Part shown: positions 1 through 11,147 of the stretch, in pieces
Layout: each line of letters begins with the position of its first letter
How positions within the stretch are numbered: position 1 is the stretch's first letter
The notes under the pieces: generated by a model
What the model saw: the letters and a program-made list of their open reading frames with translations, nothing else
Databases searched by the model: none
What the model was told of the DNA's origin: nothing
DNA from: Sporothrix humicola
Lineage: Eukaryota > Ascomycota > Sordariomycetes > Ophiostomatales > Ophiostomataceae
NCBI GenBank assembly: GCA_021396245.1
Contig: WNYE01000006.1
Span: 310,001-374,000 of the forward strand
Length of the DNA: 64,000 nt
Reading direction: 5' to 3'
Translations under genes and position numbers: made by a program

Positions 1-1
1 C

Positions 2-169
2 GTGACTGAGTGTCTCGGCGGCTCCGAAGGCCTGGACGAGGACGACCTGTCGACCAACTACACGAGCTTCTGCGACCCGCGGCTCAACGAGAAGCAGGCT
101 CTGGAGATGGCTTTCTTGATTGCGGATCACCACCGGACAGTCCGCAATGGAAAGCCGGCCGAGAAGTAG
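2..169 (+). CDS. 3-deoxy-7-phosphoheptulonate synthase, class II, C-terminal fragment
   Basis: Only the last 55 codons lie in the window; the 5' part is cut off by the window edge, and the stop is TAG at 167-169. The fragment reads VTECLGG, then LSTNY, then the block FCDPRLNEKQALEMAFLIA. This matches the C-terminal end of plant/microbial type II DAHP synthases, where TECIGG and CDPRLN-x-x-Q-(S/A)-LE are conserved. That enzyme condenses phosphoenolpyruvate with erythrose-4-phosphate as the first step of the shikimate pathway. It is distinct from the yeast Aro3/Aro4 class I enzymes. The assignment rests on this short conserved tail alone, so nothing can be said about the catalytic core or introns. 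It converges on the next gene. Confidence 0.8.
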   Translation: MTECLGGSEGLDEDDLSTNYTSFCDPRLNEKQALEMAFLIADHHRTVRNGKPAEK

Positions 170-424
170 GAGGAAAATGCAACACGTTATCAGGGTCAAC
201 GGCGTTAAAAAGTTTGATGTTTAATCTGTTATGAGATTCCATGTCTTCGTATTTGTTCTTTAATGTTTCAATGTTCATCTTGCGTTTCATATTCTTTAAT
301 CCATTCCCATTTCGTCCCATTCCAATTCATAGACAAATAAGAAAAAGTAAGAGAAAGAAGACCTTTATGACACCGCCTACAGTCTGGGGATACCTTGTTT
401 ACCGGCATCCCCACCCTGTCCCCG

Positions 425-1414
425 TCACAACAGCGTAATCGCCTGCGCTCCCTCAAAGGCCTCACCCTTATCTAGAGTCTGCCAGCTCGACACCGACCCG
501 GGCTCAACGCACAGCATGTTCTTGTACCCATCCTTGGGCGCAAAGTCGCCAATGCTCTTGGTCTTGTCGGCCCACGGGTTCCACACAACAACGTCCGACA
601 GGTTGTCCCGCTTCACGCCGTACACCGGCTTGCCGCCCTGCACAACCGTCAGGGGTTGCGCAGCGCCCTGTGCGGGGACATACACCCGGTCCGTCTCGCT
701 CGTAATGTCGACAAGGCCCGTCGGCGCCTGCGTCTTCTGCTTGAATCCCTCGACCTTGTCCGAGTACGGCGCGCCCGCCAGGCCGTCCACGCCCACCGTT
801 GTAATGTCGTCCACACGCAGGTACGTGTGCAGCAGCACCTGGAAGTCAAACGGCTCGTCGCCCTCGTTGCGCACCACAATGCTCGTGGCCAGGCTTCCCG
901 GCTCGAGCGTCACGCTGTACTGCAGCGTGAAGTTGTACGGCCACAGTTTCGAGAGGGCCGGGTCCGCCGTCGCCGCCGACAGGCCAAAGTCGAGCTGCAC
1001 ACCCTGCGTCGAGCCGCTCTTTGAGCTACCAGCCGCTGCACCGGCCTCCGACTCCGACGTCGACTTGCCCAGAAACTCCCACCGCGACGTCCGCGCCAGA
1101 CCGTGCTGCGGCAGCTTGCTCGTGGGCACGTCCGCCGGCGACTGGCCAAACACGGGGAACACGACGGGGATACCGCCGCGCACCGCTTTCGAGCCGTCCA
1201 GCACCGCACCCTCGCTGAGCCACAGCCGCTCGGCCGGGGCACCGCCGTTCACCGCACCCTTCCACGACAAGACGGTCGCGCCCGTCAGCAGAATGTCGAC
1301 CGACTCGCCCGAGGGCAGCACGGCCGTGACGCGGTCGCCGACGAGGTCGACGCGGGCCTGGGGCGGCAGGGCCGGGGTGGCGGCGAGAGCACTGGGTTTG
1401 TTGCGGCGGTCCAT
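425..1414 (-). CDS. Glucose-6-phosphate 1-epimerase (aldose 1-epimerase fold, YMR099c-like)
   Basis: An intronless 329-residue protein that would interconvert the alpha and beta anomers of hexose-6-phosphates in the cytosol. Family landmarks in order are LTGATVLSWKG near the N-terminus, GGIPVVFPVFGQ, QHGLARTSRWEF with the expected His and Arg, LHTYLRVDDI with the catalytic-type His, and near the end CVEPGSVSSW with the Glu that acts as general base in this family. No signal peptide is seen. The frame stays open upstream to 1810, but that extension is low-complexity and pyrimidine-derived, typical of a 5' leader. The ATG at 1414 (protein starts MDRRNKPSA) fits the usual length of this family. 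It converges with the DAHP synthase gene. Confidence 0.93.
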   Translation of the reverse strand: MDRRNKPSALAATPALPPQARVDLVGDRVTAVLPSGESVDILLTGATVLSWKGAVNGGAPAERLWLSEGAVLDGSKAVRGGIPVVFPVFGQSPADVPTSKLPQHGLARTSRWEFLGKSTSESEAGAAAGSSKSGSTQGVQLDFGLSAATADPALSKLWPYNFTLQYSVTLEPGSLATSIVVRNEGDEPFDFQVLLHTYLRVDDITTVGVDGLAGAPYSDKVEGFKQKTQAPTGLVDITSETDRVYVPAQGAAQPLTVVQGGKPVYGVKRDNLSDVVVWNPWADKTKSIGDFAPKDGYKNMLCVEPGSVSSWQTLDKGEAFEGAQAITLL

Positions 1415-2557
1415 TGTGAAGAGGAGAGGCGCTTTTGTAGTTAAAAAGGGCGAAAAGTGAGGCTGTTCGAGGAGACGAAAGTCGTAGTGTTGTATCGAGT
1501 GGATGTTAGAGGTGGAGGGGCAGGATGGTGGAGTAAACTTGAAGATGCGGGGATGCAAGATTGAGGATGAGTCTTGGGAAAAAAAAAGATGGAAGTGATT
1601 GAAAAGAAGAAGTTGAACAAAAAAGATTGAGCAATACGAAGGAAGCAAAAGACAAGAAGAAAGGTGTCGACAAAGCTCAATGGTTTGGAAGGGTTGATCG
1701 GTTTCGAGACGGTGCGGGGCTGGTCTGAGTCTGTCCAAAAGAAGAAGGGGCTCAATGCGCTGCAGAAAGCGAAGGGAAGCTGGGGGCGGGCGTCCCGTGT
1801 GTGACAGCAAAGTGTTACTGGCCTGGCCTATTTTGAGCTTCTAGTGAGGGGATAGCGGGGCAGCTTCCTTTGTGATGCTCTGAAGTCCCCAACGGCAGGC
1901 ACACGCCAGACGCACCGACAACGTGCAAGCCAGACGACTGGACAAGCCAATGGACAGGCAGGAGCGACGAACATGAAACACAAAGGTCACAGGCTGCAGC
2001 TTCCCCTTCTGTCGTGCTTGTGCTTTGTGCTTCTTTCCTGACATTCAGCCGCTCTTTCCTCAGTTGCACAAAATATTCATTCAGCAATTCAGATGTTTGC
2101 AAGGCTGCCCATTCTGCCGCCAAAGAAGGAGCTCTCTGAAGCTCTTTCCTCAATTTCCATTTTGCACCTGAATGGACAAGCTAGTGGCTCCGGCTTTGTA
2201 GCCGTTGAGACCACCCCTTTACATTGGTGGAAAAAGGGGACAAGAAACTAAAGGCGCCAGCGAGGCCGGCCCGCGCTGGAACGAGTCTATTTGATGTGTA
2301 TTTAATGGCTACCGAGACATTTTGACAGCTAATCTTGAGTGTTGTTGAATGCAAGTTTGATTTCGGGATTGCAATTCAGAGGCTGTTGCTGCTCCTTCCC
2401 AGAACGAACTCATTGGGTTGCATCATCTACCTGGGTTTCACTTTCCCTGAAAGTAAAATGCGCATAATTGGTCACATGCAGTCTTCAAAAAGGGGTAAAT
2501 TCTGTAAACGTGAATATGTACATTTGAACTCTATCTTTATCCAACAACTCTCATCAT
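1415..2557. other. Intergenic, leader of epimerase gene
   Basis: Positions 1415 to about 1800 are pyrimidine-rich on the minus strand and most likely the 5' untranslated leader and promoter of the epimerase gene. The rest is the spacer to the 3' end of the beta-glucosidase gene. Short open frames between 1815 and 2586 have no recognisable motif. Confidence 0.6.
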
Positions 2558-5231
2558 TCATGCAGCAAAATCAAATGCCTCCTTGATATCCAGCTCCAGC
2601 GTGGCCTGCACATCGCGCGGGTTTGAGCTTGTCGCCACAGTTACGCTGTGCTTGCCACCATCAACACGCCATGCCTCACCCTCAACCCAGTATGCAGCTC
2701 CATCGCGAGCAAACGTGAGCTGCGTACGCTTCGACTCGCCGGGCTGCAAGTGTAGCTTCTCAAAGGACACCAGGGCCTTGGGCGGGCGTCCTGCACCTGC
2801 ACCCTCGGCTGGCGGCGCAAGGTACACCTGGACCGTCTCGGAACCAGCAACGGCGCCCGTGTTTGTCACCGTCACCGAGACAGTCACGACATCAGACTCG
2901 GCCGAGTCCTTGGCAAACGTGCCCTCAATGGCCGCATCGGAAAACGCAAACGACGTGTAGCTCAGACCATAGCCAAAGGGGAACAGCACCTCGCCCTCGG
3001 ATCCACCGTACTTTTGGTCAAAGTGGCGGTAGCCGACATTGACGCCCTCGACATACTCGACCTGCAGGCTGTCGTAGCTGTCGAGGCCAAAGTTGCCAAA
3101 GCAAGGCGAGTCCTCGTACCGTTTGGGCCACGACACGGGCAGCTTGCCGCTGGGGTTGACGTTGCCAAAGAGGGCGTCAAAGATGCTGTTTCCCGTCTCT
3201 TGGCCGGCGTACCAGGCCTGGAGGACGGCCGGCACCTGGTCGAGCCACGGCATGGCCACAGGGACACCGGTGGTGACGACGACAATGGTGTTGGGGTTGG
3301 CCTTGGCAACAGCGGCCACGAGCTGGTCCTGCGAGCCCTCCGCGGGAAGCGCCATCTCGGACATGTCCTGGCCCTCAGTCTCCCACTGAGCAGTGTTGCC
3401 GACAAAGCAGACGGCAAAGTCGGCCTCGGCGGCCAAACCGACGGCTTCTGACAGCAAGTCTTTCTCCATGTCGGCCTGAGCAACAAAGCCCAAGTGGGCG
3501 GCGACCTGGTTGTCGAGCAGGTGCAGGTCCGAGTTGCTCACGGGCGAGGGGACGGACTCAACAACGAGCTCGTATGCCGTGCCTGCAACAAAGTCGTGCT
3601 GGAACCGCAGCTCGTCCTGGACGCCCAGCAGGAAGGCCATGCTGTCGCGCATCTGCACGGCCTGGTGGGACACAAGCTCGCCGTTGATGAACAGCTTGGA
3701 GGGACCCAGGCCAGAGAAGCTGAGGTAGTGCTTGCCGGACGCGGTCGGTGTGTAGGTGGCCGTGAAGCGCACAGCCTGAGCACCCGTGCAGGAGGTGTTC
3801 ATCAGCGTCGTGAAGGCACCACGAGGGTACTCCTCGGTGTAAAAGGCCTCGCCGGAAAAGTCAACGTTCTTGAAGAAGTCGGCAATGAAGCCAGGGTTTC
3901 CGTTGCGGTTGACAGTGCCGGCCTCGAGGTCAGGGTACGCGCGGTAGATGTTGGCGCCCTTGGACGTCGTCACCTCGACATCGGAGCCCAAACCCTTCTG
4001 GAAGGCCTCGTACGGGCTGACCTTGTAGTGGCAGTTGAGCGAGGCGCTGCCACCACCGTGGGCTGCAGCAAGGTCGACAAGTGGGCCAACAAGAGCAATC
4101 TTTTTGCAGGCGGCTTTGTTCATGGGCAGGACAGGTGTCTTGGTGGCGTTACCGTCCTTGTCGCGGCTGCTGTCGTTCTTGAGGAGGACGATACCAGCGG
4201 CACCGGCCTCACGGATCAGAGAACGGTGCTCGGGCCGGTCGACGGCCTGTTCCGCCGGTGTAGGTCTACGATCGGTAAACTTGCCGACCTTCTTCAGAAG
4301 CTTCAGAATGGCCAGCACACGGTCATCGACGTCCTGCTCCGTGACACGGCCAGCGGCCAAGCTTGCTTGCACGGCCTCCACAGTGCGGTGCTTGGGCGGG
4401 CCTGGTGTCTCGAGATCCAGGCCGTACGTGAGGCTGCCGTCGCAGTTGGACGTTGCGCCCCAGTCGCTCATCAGCATGCCCTGGAAACCCCACTGGTTGC
4501 GCAGGATGTCGCGGAAGAACGTCGGCTGCGCGTCCATGTGTGCGCCGTTGATCTTTGGGTAGCTCGTCATGATGCACCAGGGGTCAGCCTGCTTGACGAC
4601 CATTTCGAACGGCCGCAGGTAAATCTCGCGCAGCGCCCGCTCCGAGATTGTCTCGTTCACGGTGAACCGCCGCGTGTCTTGCTCGTTGGCCACAAAGTGC
4701 TTGACGGTGGCGGCGACGCGCTCGCTCTGCAGGCCCTTGACGTACGACGAGGCGAGAGCACCCGACACGTACGGATCCTCCGAAAAGGCCTCAAAGTTGC
4801 GGCCGCCGACGGGCGAGCGGTGGCAGCAGACCGTCGGGCCCAGCAGCACGTATGCGCCCTTGGTCTGCGCCTCTTGGCCGATGGCGGCGCCGATGCGCTC
4901 GCACAGGGCGCGGTCAAAGGTGGCGGCGAGCGAGACGCAGGCCGGGAAGCAGGCGGCCGTGACGCCGTCAAAGAAGTCGGCGCCGCGCGCGCCATTCGGA
5001 CCGTCGCTGACCTGTACAAAAGGAAGAGGTTGTTAATCATAGGATGGTGACAGATTGTGAGAGTATGGGCAGGCCTACCTTCAAGGAGGGAATGTCGAGA
5101 CGGTCAATGTTGGAGGTCTCCCAGAAGTTCTTGAGGCTCAAGAGCTCAATCTTCTCCTCGATGGTGCACTGGGCCAGCAGTGCCTTGAGCTCGTCGTCTG
5201 ACGGGCCCGCGGGGCCGTACGAGGCGGCCAT
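2558..5231 (-). CDS. Beta-glucosidase, glycoside hydrolase family 3 with PA14 insert
   Basis: Two exons, 5079-5231 and 2558-5011, joined in phase 0 across a 67-nt intron (donor GTAGGC, acceptor TACAG), give 868 residues. Order: GH3 N-terminal barrel with VSDGPNG, KHFVANEQ, and the nucleophile motif MSDWGAT (Asp near residue 234); GH3 C-terminal domain with a PA14 insert at roughly 420-560 (SGKHYLSFSGLGPSKLFING); acid/base region WETEGQD near residue 592; and a C-terminal fibronectin-III-like domain (PFGYGLSYTSF). No signal peptide is visible, so it probably acts in the cytosol on imported beta-glucosides such as cellobiose. The PA14 layout is that of Kluyveromyces BglI-type enzymes. It is divergent from a sugar transporter, with a 1.7-kb shared promoter region. 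Confidence 0.95.
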
Positions 5232-6969
5232 GATGCGATGCGATGAGGAGACGTGAAGGAGAGAAGATGGAGTGGCGTTGTGAGCTGAGCTCGATAGTTC
5301 GGGTTGATAGTCTCGTCTGTTGTTTTTGTTCGGCTGGACAGAAAAGGAAGATGCCGGATGGACGCCGGATGCTTTTAAAAGTCAAGTGCGTCGGTGGAGA
5401 TTGTCAACAAAATCTTTGCCAGTCATGCGAGTGCTCGACAGTCTAGATTGCTGTTGACCGTGATCGGGTTCTTTCTTTCTTCCGTGTTGCGATGCTTGCC
5501 GTTTTGCCTTTTCTCCTCGTCTCGTGAGAATTTTCTAGCCTTGCAATTCTCCGTGTTTATTGTTGTAATTCTCCAGGATTCTCCAGCTCTCCGAAAACGT
5601 TAATGTCAAAGTCAACGTCAGGATCAAATTTCATGCATCACAGGTCCCCTCTTTCGCTTCTTCTTCTTCCACCTGGAGAATTCCCGGAGAAACTCGACGC
5701 TAACGTCACGCTTTGTTCTGGCGGCAGAGGCCGACACCACGCGTCTTCCCCATGGTCAGCCTTCTTCTGTGGAGTTTGTTGTCCCTCTTTTTCTTTTTTT
5801 TTGTTCTTTTTTTTTATTGTCTCCTCTTCTGTCCACATCAGTTTTCATTCTCTTCCCCGCCCGCATCTCGGCTTTGAATTCACAGTCACTTCAACTCACC
5901 TCACCCTCAGGAGAATCTCTAGCGTCGGGGTGGCGCCCCTGCCTCTCTCCGTTTATTCCCAGACGAGCATGGATCACCAGATGCCGGGCCTAGCACCATC
6001 TAACATGCATAGTGTGATTCAGTGGAGGACAGTGGTAGCCTCTTCTGGACGAGTTTCTCCAGGAGATTCTCCAGAGGTTTCTCCGTTAGCGTGCAAAGAA
6101 CTGCGTTCCCATGTCAGTCTTGCCTCTTTCCAGCGTTCTTTATGTCTTTTTTGCTTTCGTTTCGCGAGTGTTTGTTGCTCCATCCCTTCTTCATTGGTTG
6201 ACCGTTGTTGTCCTGCTTCTAGTTTTTCGTCTTTTGTCCTGTCCTCCATACTTCCCCGATCAACCCCCGACCCCAGGTTTGTATTTTTCTGCAGACTCCG
6301 GGCCCCGACACCCCGGATGTGATTTGCCAGCAACTCCATGTGACCCCATCCCCGGCCCCTGTCTCCACATGCCATGCTTTCCCCTTCTCGTGACAGCTGG
6401 TGTCGTTTGGGCCAGCCAGTCTAGGCCGTAAATTTCAGTCTTTTGGTCCTTTCTTCCTTTCTTCCTTTCATACCAAGCCAAACGGCCAGCCAGCCGGCGC
6501 CTTGCGTCTGGGCGTATTCGGTAGTAACGCAAGGACCCGTCTAGCCTCGTTTGAATTTATTTTATTTTTATTTGCCTTCACTTTTTTTCCCTCTCGATCC
6601 TTGTCTTCCTCCATCTTTCCTCTTTGGTCTCGTTCCATCATTTTCGCGTCGTCCATCTTTTTCGTTTACTTTTTTTTCTATTCTTTTTTTTTCTATTCTT
6701 TTTTCCCCTGCTCATGCATGACCGTTCGTCAGTCTCCCCATATTCTAACATGGTTCTCGTCGAGCGTGCTGGACTATAAAGAGGTCGAGATGCGTCCATG
6801 ACTGCCGATCTTTTTCATCGTGTTCCGTGTTGATTCTCCTCTATCCTTATATCCTCCAACCCTTTCTTTCTGTCCTTCCTTCCTTCCTTTTCTCCTTTCT
6901 TTGATATTCCCTTCTAATTGATACCCCAACTGCCTTTCTTTCCCTTCCCATCACCCACCTCTCCTCACA
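5232..6969. promoter_or_regulatory. Divergent promoter region between beta-glucosidase and sugar porter
   Basis: A 1.74-kb spacer between two divergently transcribed genes with no convincing coding sequence. From about 5750 it is very pyrimidine-rich on the plus strand, as expected for the transporter's leader. CTCCAG or its complement occurs at 5571, 5581, 5673, 6057 and 6069, with two close pairs 10 and 12 bp apart. CCCCAG is at 6271, and GTGGAG occurs around 6022. These words fit the CreA carbon-catabolite-repressor consensus SYGGRG, although that consensus is short and frequent by chance. Glucose repression of both flanking genes is an inference. Confidence 0.5.
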
Positions 6970-8644
6970 ATGTCTGACAGCAAGTCGGACATCAAGGCGG
7001 CGGCCATGGCCACCGAACACGCCGATCCTCTGCCCGAAATCGAGGACGGCCAGGCCATCATGACAACCTCGGCCCTCGCCGCCCGCTTCGAGCACGCCCA
7101 GCACGCCCTGACGCGCACTGAGGCCATCCGTGCCAACGTCAAGCCGCTGATGTGGTGCGCGTACATGTTCTTCGTCTGCGTCATGTGGGGTTTCGACAGT
7201 CTGGCTGGTGGTATTGTCGTTGCTATCAACGAGTTCCGCAAGGATTTCGGTGTTCCGTACGGCGGCGACTATGTGGTGGACGCCAACTGGCAGCTCGGCT
7301 GGCAGGCGGCCACGCTCTTTGGTCTTGTGTTTGGCGGCTTCATTGCCGGTCTGAGCATTGATCGGTTCGGCCGCCAGCCCGTTCTGCTGCTTGGCTACCT
7401 GATGACCATTGCCGGTGTCTTCCTCCAGGTCTTTTCCAAGTCGCTCGCCCAGTTCTTTGGCGGCAAAATCCTGACTGGTATTGTATGTACTCCCTCTCCG
7501 ACGATCATTTTATAGACTAGTCCTAACAACTTAGCCCATGGGTATTTACACGACTGCCGCGCCCTCGTATGCCTCCGAAATGGCTCCCCTCGCCATCCGT
7601 GGCTCCATCTCCGCCGGCATGAACTTTGCCATTGTGCTCGGCCAGCTGATTGGCTACGGCGTCACTCGCCAGGCCAGTTTCTACAACGATTCCCGCCAGT
7701 ACAAGGTCCTGTTCGCGACGCAGTGGGGCTTTGTTGCCGCCTCGATCGTCTTCCTGCCCTTCTTCGTCGAGTCTCCCTACTGGCTCGTTGCCCACGGCCG
7801 CTCCGACAAGGCCCGCCAGAACCTGGAGAAGCTGCACGACGCCGACTACGACTTTGACGGCCACATGGCCGAGATCAGCGAAAACGTCGCCGCCCAGCAG
7901 CAGCACTCGTCGTCCCAGGGCGGCATGCTCGAGTGCTTCTCCAAGGACCACTGGCGCCGCACGCTCGTGGCCACCAGCATGTTCTTCATCCAGAACGCCT
8001 GCGGTTCGGCCTGGGTTATCGGCTACATGACGTACTTTATGGAGCTCGCGGGCATGGACGCCGGCAAGGCCTTTAATGTCTCGGTCGGCCTATCGGGCGT
8101 CATGGCCGTCGGCAACATCTGCGGCTGGTTCTTTGTCGACTGGTTCGGCCGCCGCGGCACTGCCCTGTACGGCTCGGGCCTCCTTGCTTTTACTCTGCTC
8201 ATGATTGGCATTCTGTCGTGCATCAACAAGTCCAGCGCCATCTGGGGCCAGGTCGCCTTTATGGGCATCTGGTGCTTCCTGTACCAGGGCACCATGGGCG
8301 CTGTCGCGTGGCCCGTCGCTGCCGAGGCCGCCACGTCGCGTCTTCGTGCGCCGACCCAGGCTCTGTCGACCATGATGAACGGCCTGTCGTCGTGCATCTG
8401 GAGCTTCTCGCTGCCCTATGCCGTCAACCCGGACATTGGCAACCTGCAGGGCAAGATTGCGTTTATCTTTGCGGCCGTCATGGTCGTCTCGACAGTCTAC
8501 ATCTTCTTCATGGTCCCCGAGACCAAGAACCGCACCTACATGGAGATTGACGAGCTGTGGGCGCGCCGTGTCCCGCCCCGCAAGTTCAAGGAGACGCAGC
8601 TGGTGGCTGTGGCCGTCGAAGACGCCAAGGGCCTGAAGGAGTAA
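6970..8644 (+). CDS. MFS sugar transporter (sugar porter family, alpha-glucoside/hexose permease-like)
   Basis: Two exons, 6970-7482 and 7535-8644, in phase 0 around a 52-nt intron (GTATGT donor, CTAAC branch point, TTAG acceptor), give 540 residues. Sugar-porter signatures are present: GFDSLAGGIV in helix 1, a DRFGRQP loop between helices 2 and 3, ASEMAPLAIRG after helix 4, PESPYWL-like FVESPYWLVAHGRSDKAR before the central loop, DWFGRRGT between helices 8 and 9, and PETKNRTYMEIDELW after helix 12. The ending (ARRVPPRKFKET) resembles the maltose/alpha-glucoside permease branch. Substrate cannot be read from sequence. Its divergent pairing with an apparently intracellular beta-glucosidase suggests a beta-linked disaccharide or aryl glucoside. 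It should sit in the plasma membrane. Confidence 0.93.
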
Positions 8645-8836
8645 GCGGCTTTTTGGCATGGCATATACAAAATAATACATAACAAAAGGAGAAGGATCTT
8701 GTCCGGGTAGATAATGGCCAGATTGTACAAATAAACAACGTATATATTTCAATTACAACTAATATTAAAATTCAAATTTAAAGAAGAAGTGTTGAACAAG
8801 GATTAATGATTATGATTGAGGTCTGTTTGTGGCCTG

Positions 8837-10600
8837 TTATTGAGTCTGTTTAGGCCCGCATTCTTGCTCCGATTCCTCATCGGTATCAAAGCTCATCACC
8901 CAGTCATTGTCCACGATGCCATCTTTCTCGAGTTCTTGTTTCTGGGCTTCCTGGGCTTGTTCTTGCTCGATCATAAGATCCCGGGGGGTCTTCCTCAGGA
9001 AGTAATCAAAGTAATCTTCATGGACGTTGAGTCCCTCGAACTCGAGGGCAAGCTCTTTGTCTTTGTCTTTCTTGCCTGCAGCAAATCTGGCCCTGTGCTT
9101 CGTCATCACCGTTGTAGATACTCGTCTGCCCAAAAGCGGGCTCTCATCACCCAGCAAAAAGTCGTCGGACCCGGCCGCGCCCGAGATCGAGGCCATGTTG
9201 ATGCACGCCCACTGCAGATCCAGCATCGCCCGCATCTTGGCGGCGTCGTCAAAGGACGGCATCGGCACAGTCACGCACGTGCCCGTCCGCACAGGCTGGC
9301 CCGTCTGGGCGTTGACGTTGGCGGGCAACGCAACCCCCCGGGGATAGTGGCCGCGGCGCCCGTGGTACCGGGCCATCCAGGCCTCGCCGCTCTGGTGGGC
9401 CGGGTTCAGGGGAAGAGGCTTCCACCACTCGCGGCTGAGGCACTGGTCGATGTTCTTGTCTAGCTGCTGGTCTGGCATCCACACCAGCTGGATTTTCACA
9501 AGGACGCGCTTTTCTTTTTCTTTTTCCTGTGCGTTTTGCGTTTGCGCGTTTTGCTCGTTGCTGCTCCCCGGGGAGTCATCCTCGGTGACGCCTAGGAACT
9601 TGAGCGCAAACAGGCCCTGTGCCCACCAGCGGTTCATCTGCGGGCTGAGGCACAGCATGTTCCAGGACCTGTCGGTCATGCCGGGCTCGCCGCTCGTGAC
9701 AAGTGACGAGCGGCCGTTCATGATGCCGCGCAGCACTTCACTCAGCTGCTTGAAGCCGTTGGCACGGTCCTGCGTGGCAGTGGCCTCCACGGGGAGGATG
9801 TAGCAGGGCTCAAAGGACGGCGAGCCCGTAAAGATGCATCTTCTGCCGTCTCGCTCGACGCACTTTAGGGCCTCGGGGATGTTCCTTTCCACATAGTTCA
9901 ACATCAGATGGCGTCGCAGTTTGACACGGGATGCCTGAATGTCTAAATAGTTAGCGGTGTCTGGACATTGTACGATCAACGGGAAGCGAGGGATTTGGGC
10001 AACGTACAAAGTCTCGTCAGAGTCTCGAGGCCGTCAAAAATCTCCCGCACGAGGAGGCCAGGTCCGCCATTTCCCTCCGTGATCGCGTAGATCTGCGTGA
10101 CATACCACGGCATGACACAGGCGATGGCAAGGTCAAAGGGCGTGAACAGGGGCCGCGACTTGCTGCTGACCGGCTGGACAATACCGCCGTTGACGTCGTG
10201 TCTAATGCTAGTGTATATAGTGCGCATCTCGGTGTCGTGTATGGCGATATCTTTCCGCTCCCATCCAAAGTCCTTTAGCGGTTTGGCCTCCCTCTGGCTG
10301 CACAACCCCCGATGCCAGCCTTCTCACCGGCCTCTCGATTTCCTTTCTCGCATGGTCAGACATCAGACGGCCCTGCCGGAAGGCCTTGATGTTGATCCCC
10401 GCGTCGGCGTAGAACTGTTGCTCAATGGCCCGCGCGGCAGTCAGGCATCTGGTCGTCTCTTCGGCATCGCCGGATGCGACACATGAGGTGACTCTTTCGA
10501 GTGTGGGATGAGGATTATCCTGAGGATTATCCATGTTTTTGGCGATGATGGAGTTGAGCAGTTTGGCGATGAGATTCATGCACATGCTCGCCGTTGACAA
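8837..10600 (-). CDS. HNH-nuclease-like fungal protein, degenerate, possible frame break
   Basis: The C-terminal exon (8837-9942) joins the preceding one across a clear 65-nt intron (donor GTACGT at 10007, CTAAC branch point, TTTAG acceptor). It carries GRRCIFTGSPSFEPCYILP and SWNMLCLSPQMNRWW. This resembles the fungal HNH domain (CxxTG, then HIxP, then NxxxLxxxxHxxW), but the first catalytic His is Tyr (CYILP) and the last His is Asn/Arg. The N-terminal part runs in one frame from the ATG at 10600 and in the +1 frame from about 10305. Joining them needs removal of 3n+1 nt, and the only candidate intron is 34 nt (GTGAGA to CCAG, about 10287-10322), shorter than fungal introns usually are. CTTATAAG at 10672 lies about 70 nt upstream of the ATG. 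It may be a degenerate gene or pseudogene. Confidence 0.55.
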
Positions 10601-11147
10601 GCTGGAGTGATGATGAAAACAGAGAGTGAAGAAGGAGAGATAGGAGGCGAGGGGAGCATGCGCCGTTCAACCTTATAAGAGGGTGAACAGTTGCTGATGC
10701 GAAAATGCCCATAGCGAGATAGTCCGCGTATGGTCCGCGTTGGTTTGTGTTGGATGTCGTAGCATGATACACGGTGTACTTGTTGGCACCGCTCCATGTG
10801 ATGGTCGATTTTAGTAGATGTACCTAACAAACATCAGTAAGTCGTAACCACCCGCGAGCGCCGGTTGCGTAATAGTTTATAGTATCATCATCGATTTGCG
10901 AGTCGTTAAAGGCACACAGGAACACTCCTTGCTAGTTAGATTGTTCCTGGGCCACCGTGGTTTGTGGGTGAAAATGCTGTGTATTTCGTAATATCCAATG
11001 TTTAGCTCCGTCCCTTCAACACGCCGTGGTATACCAATGTACTATCAAAATCAAACGAACAACAAGAAATGAAGGAAAAATAAACGCCTGGCCTGAGATA
11101 ATAACCAAAAGAGGATATACAAAAACAATATCAAGAGATAACCAAAA
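10601..11147. other. Intergenic spacer
   Basis: Holds the promoter of the HNH-like gene, with a TATA-like CTTATAAG at 10672-10679, and the 3' flank of the Zn2Cys6 regulator gene. No other feature is seen. Confidence 0.5.

Noticed and set aside
1415..1810. Upstream in-frame extension of the epimerase gene (132 codons)
   Set aside because: Low-complexity translation of a pyrimidine-rich leader; the family starts near the internal Met at 1414.
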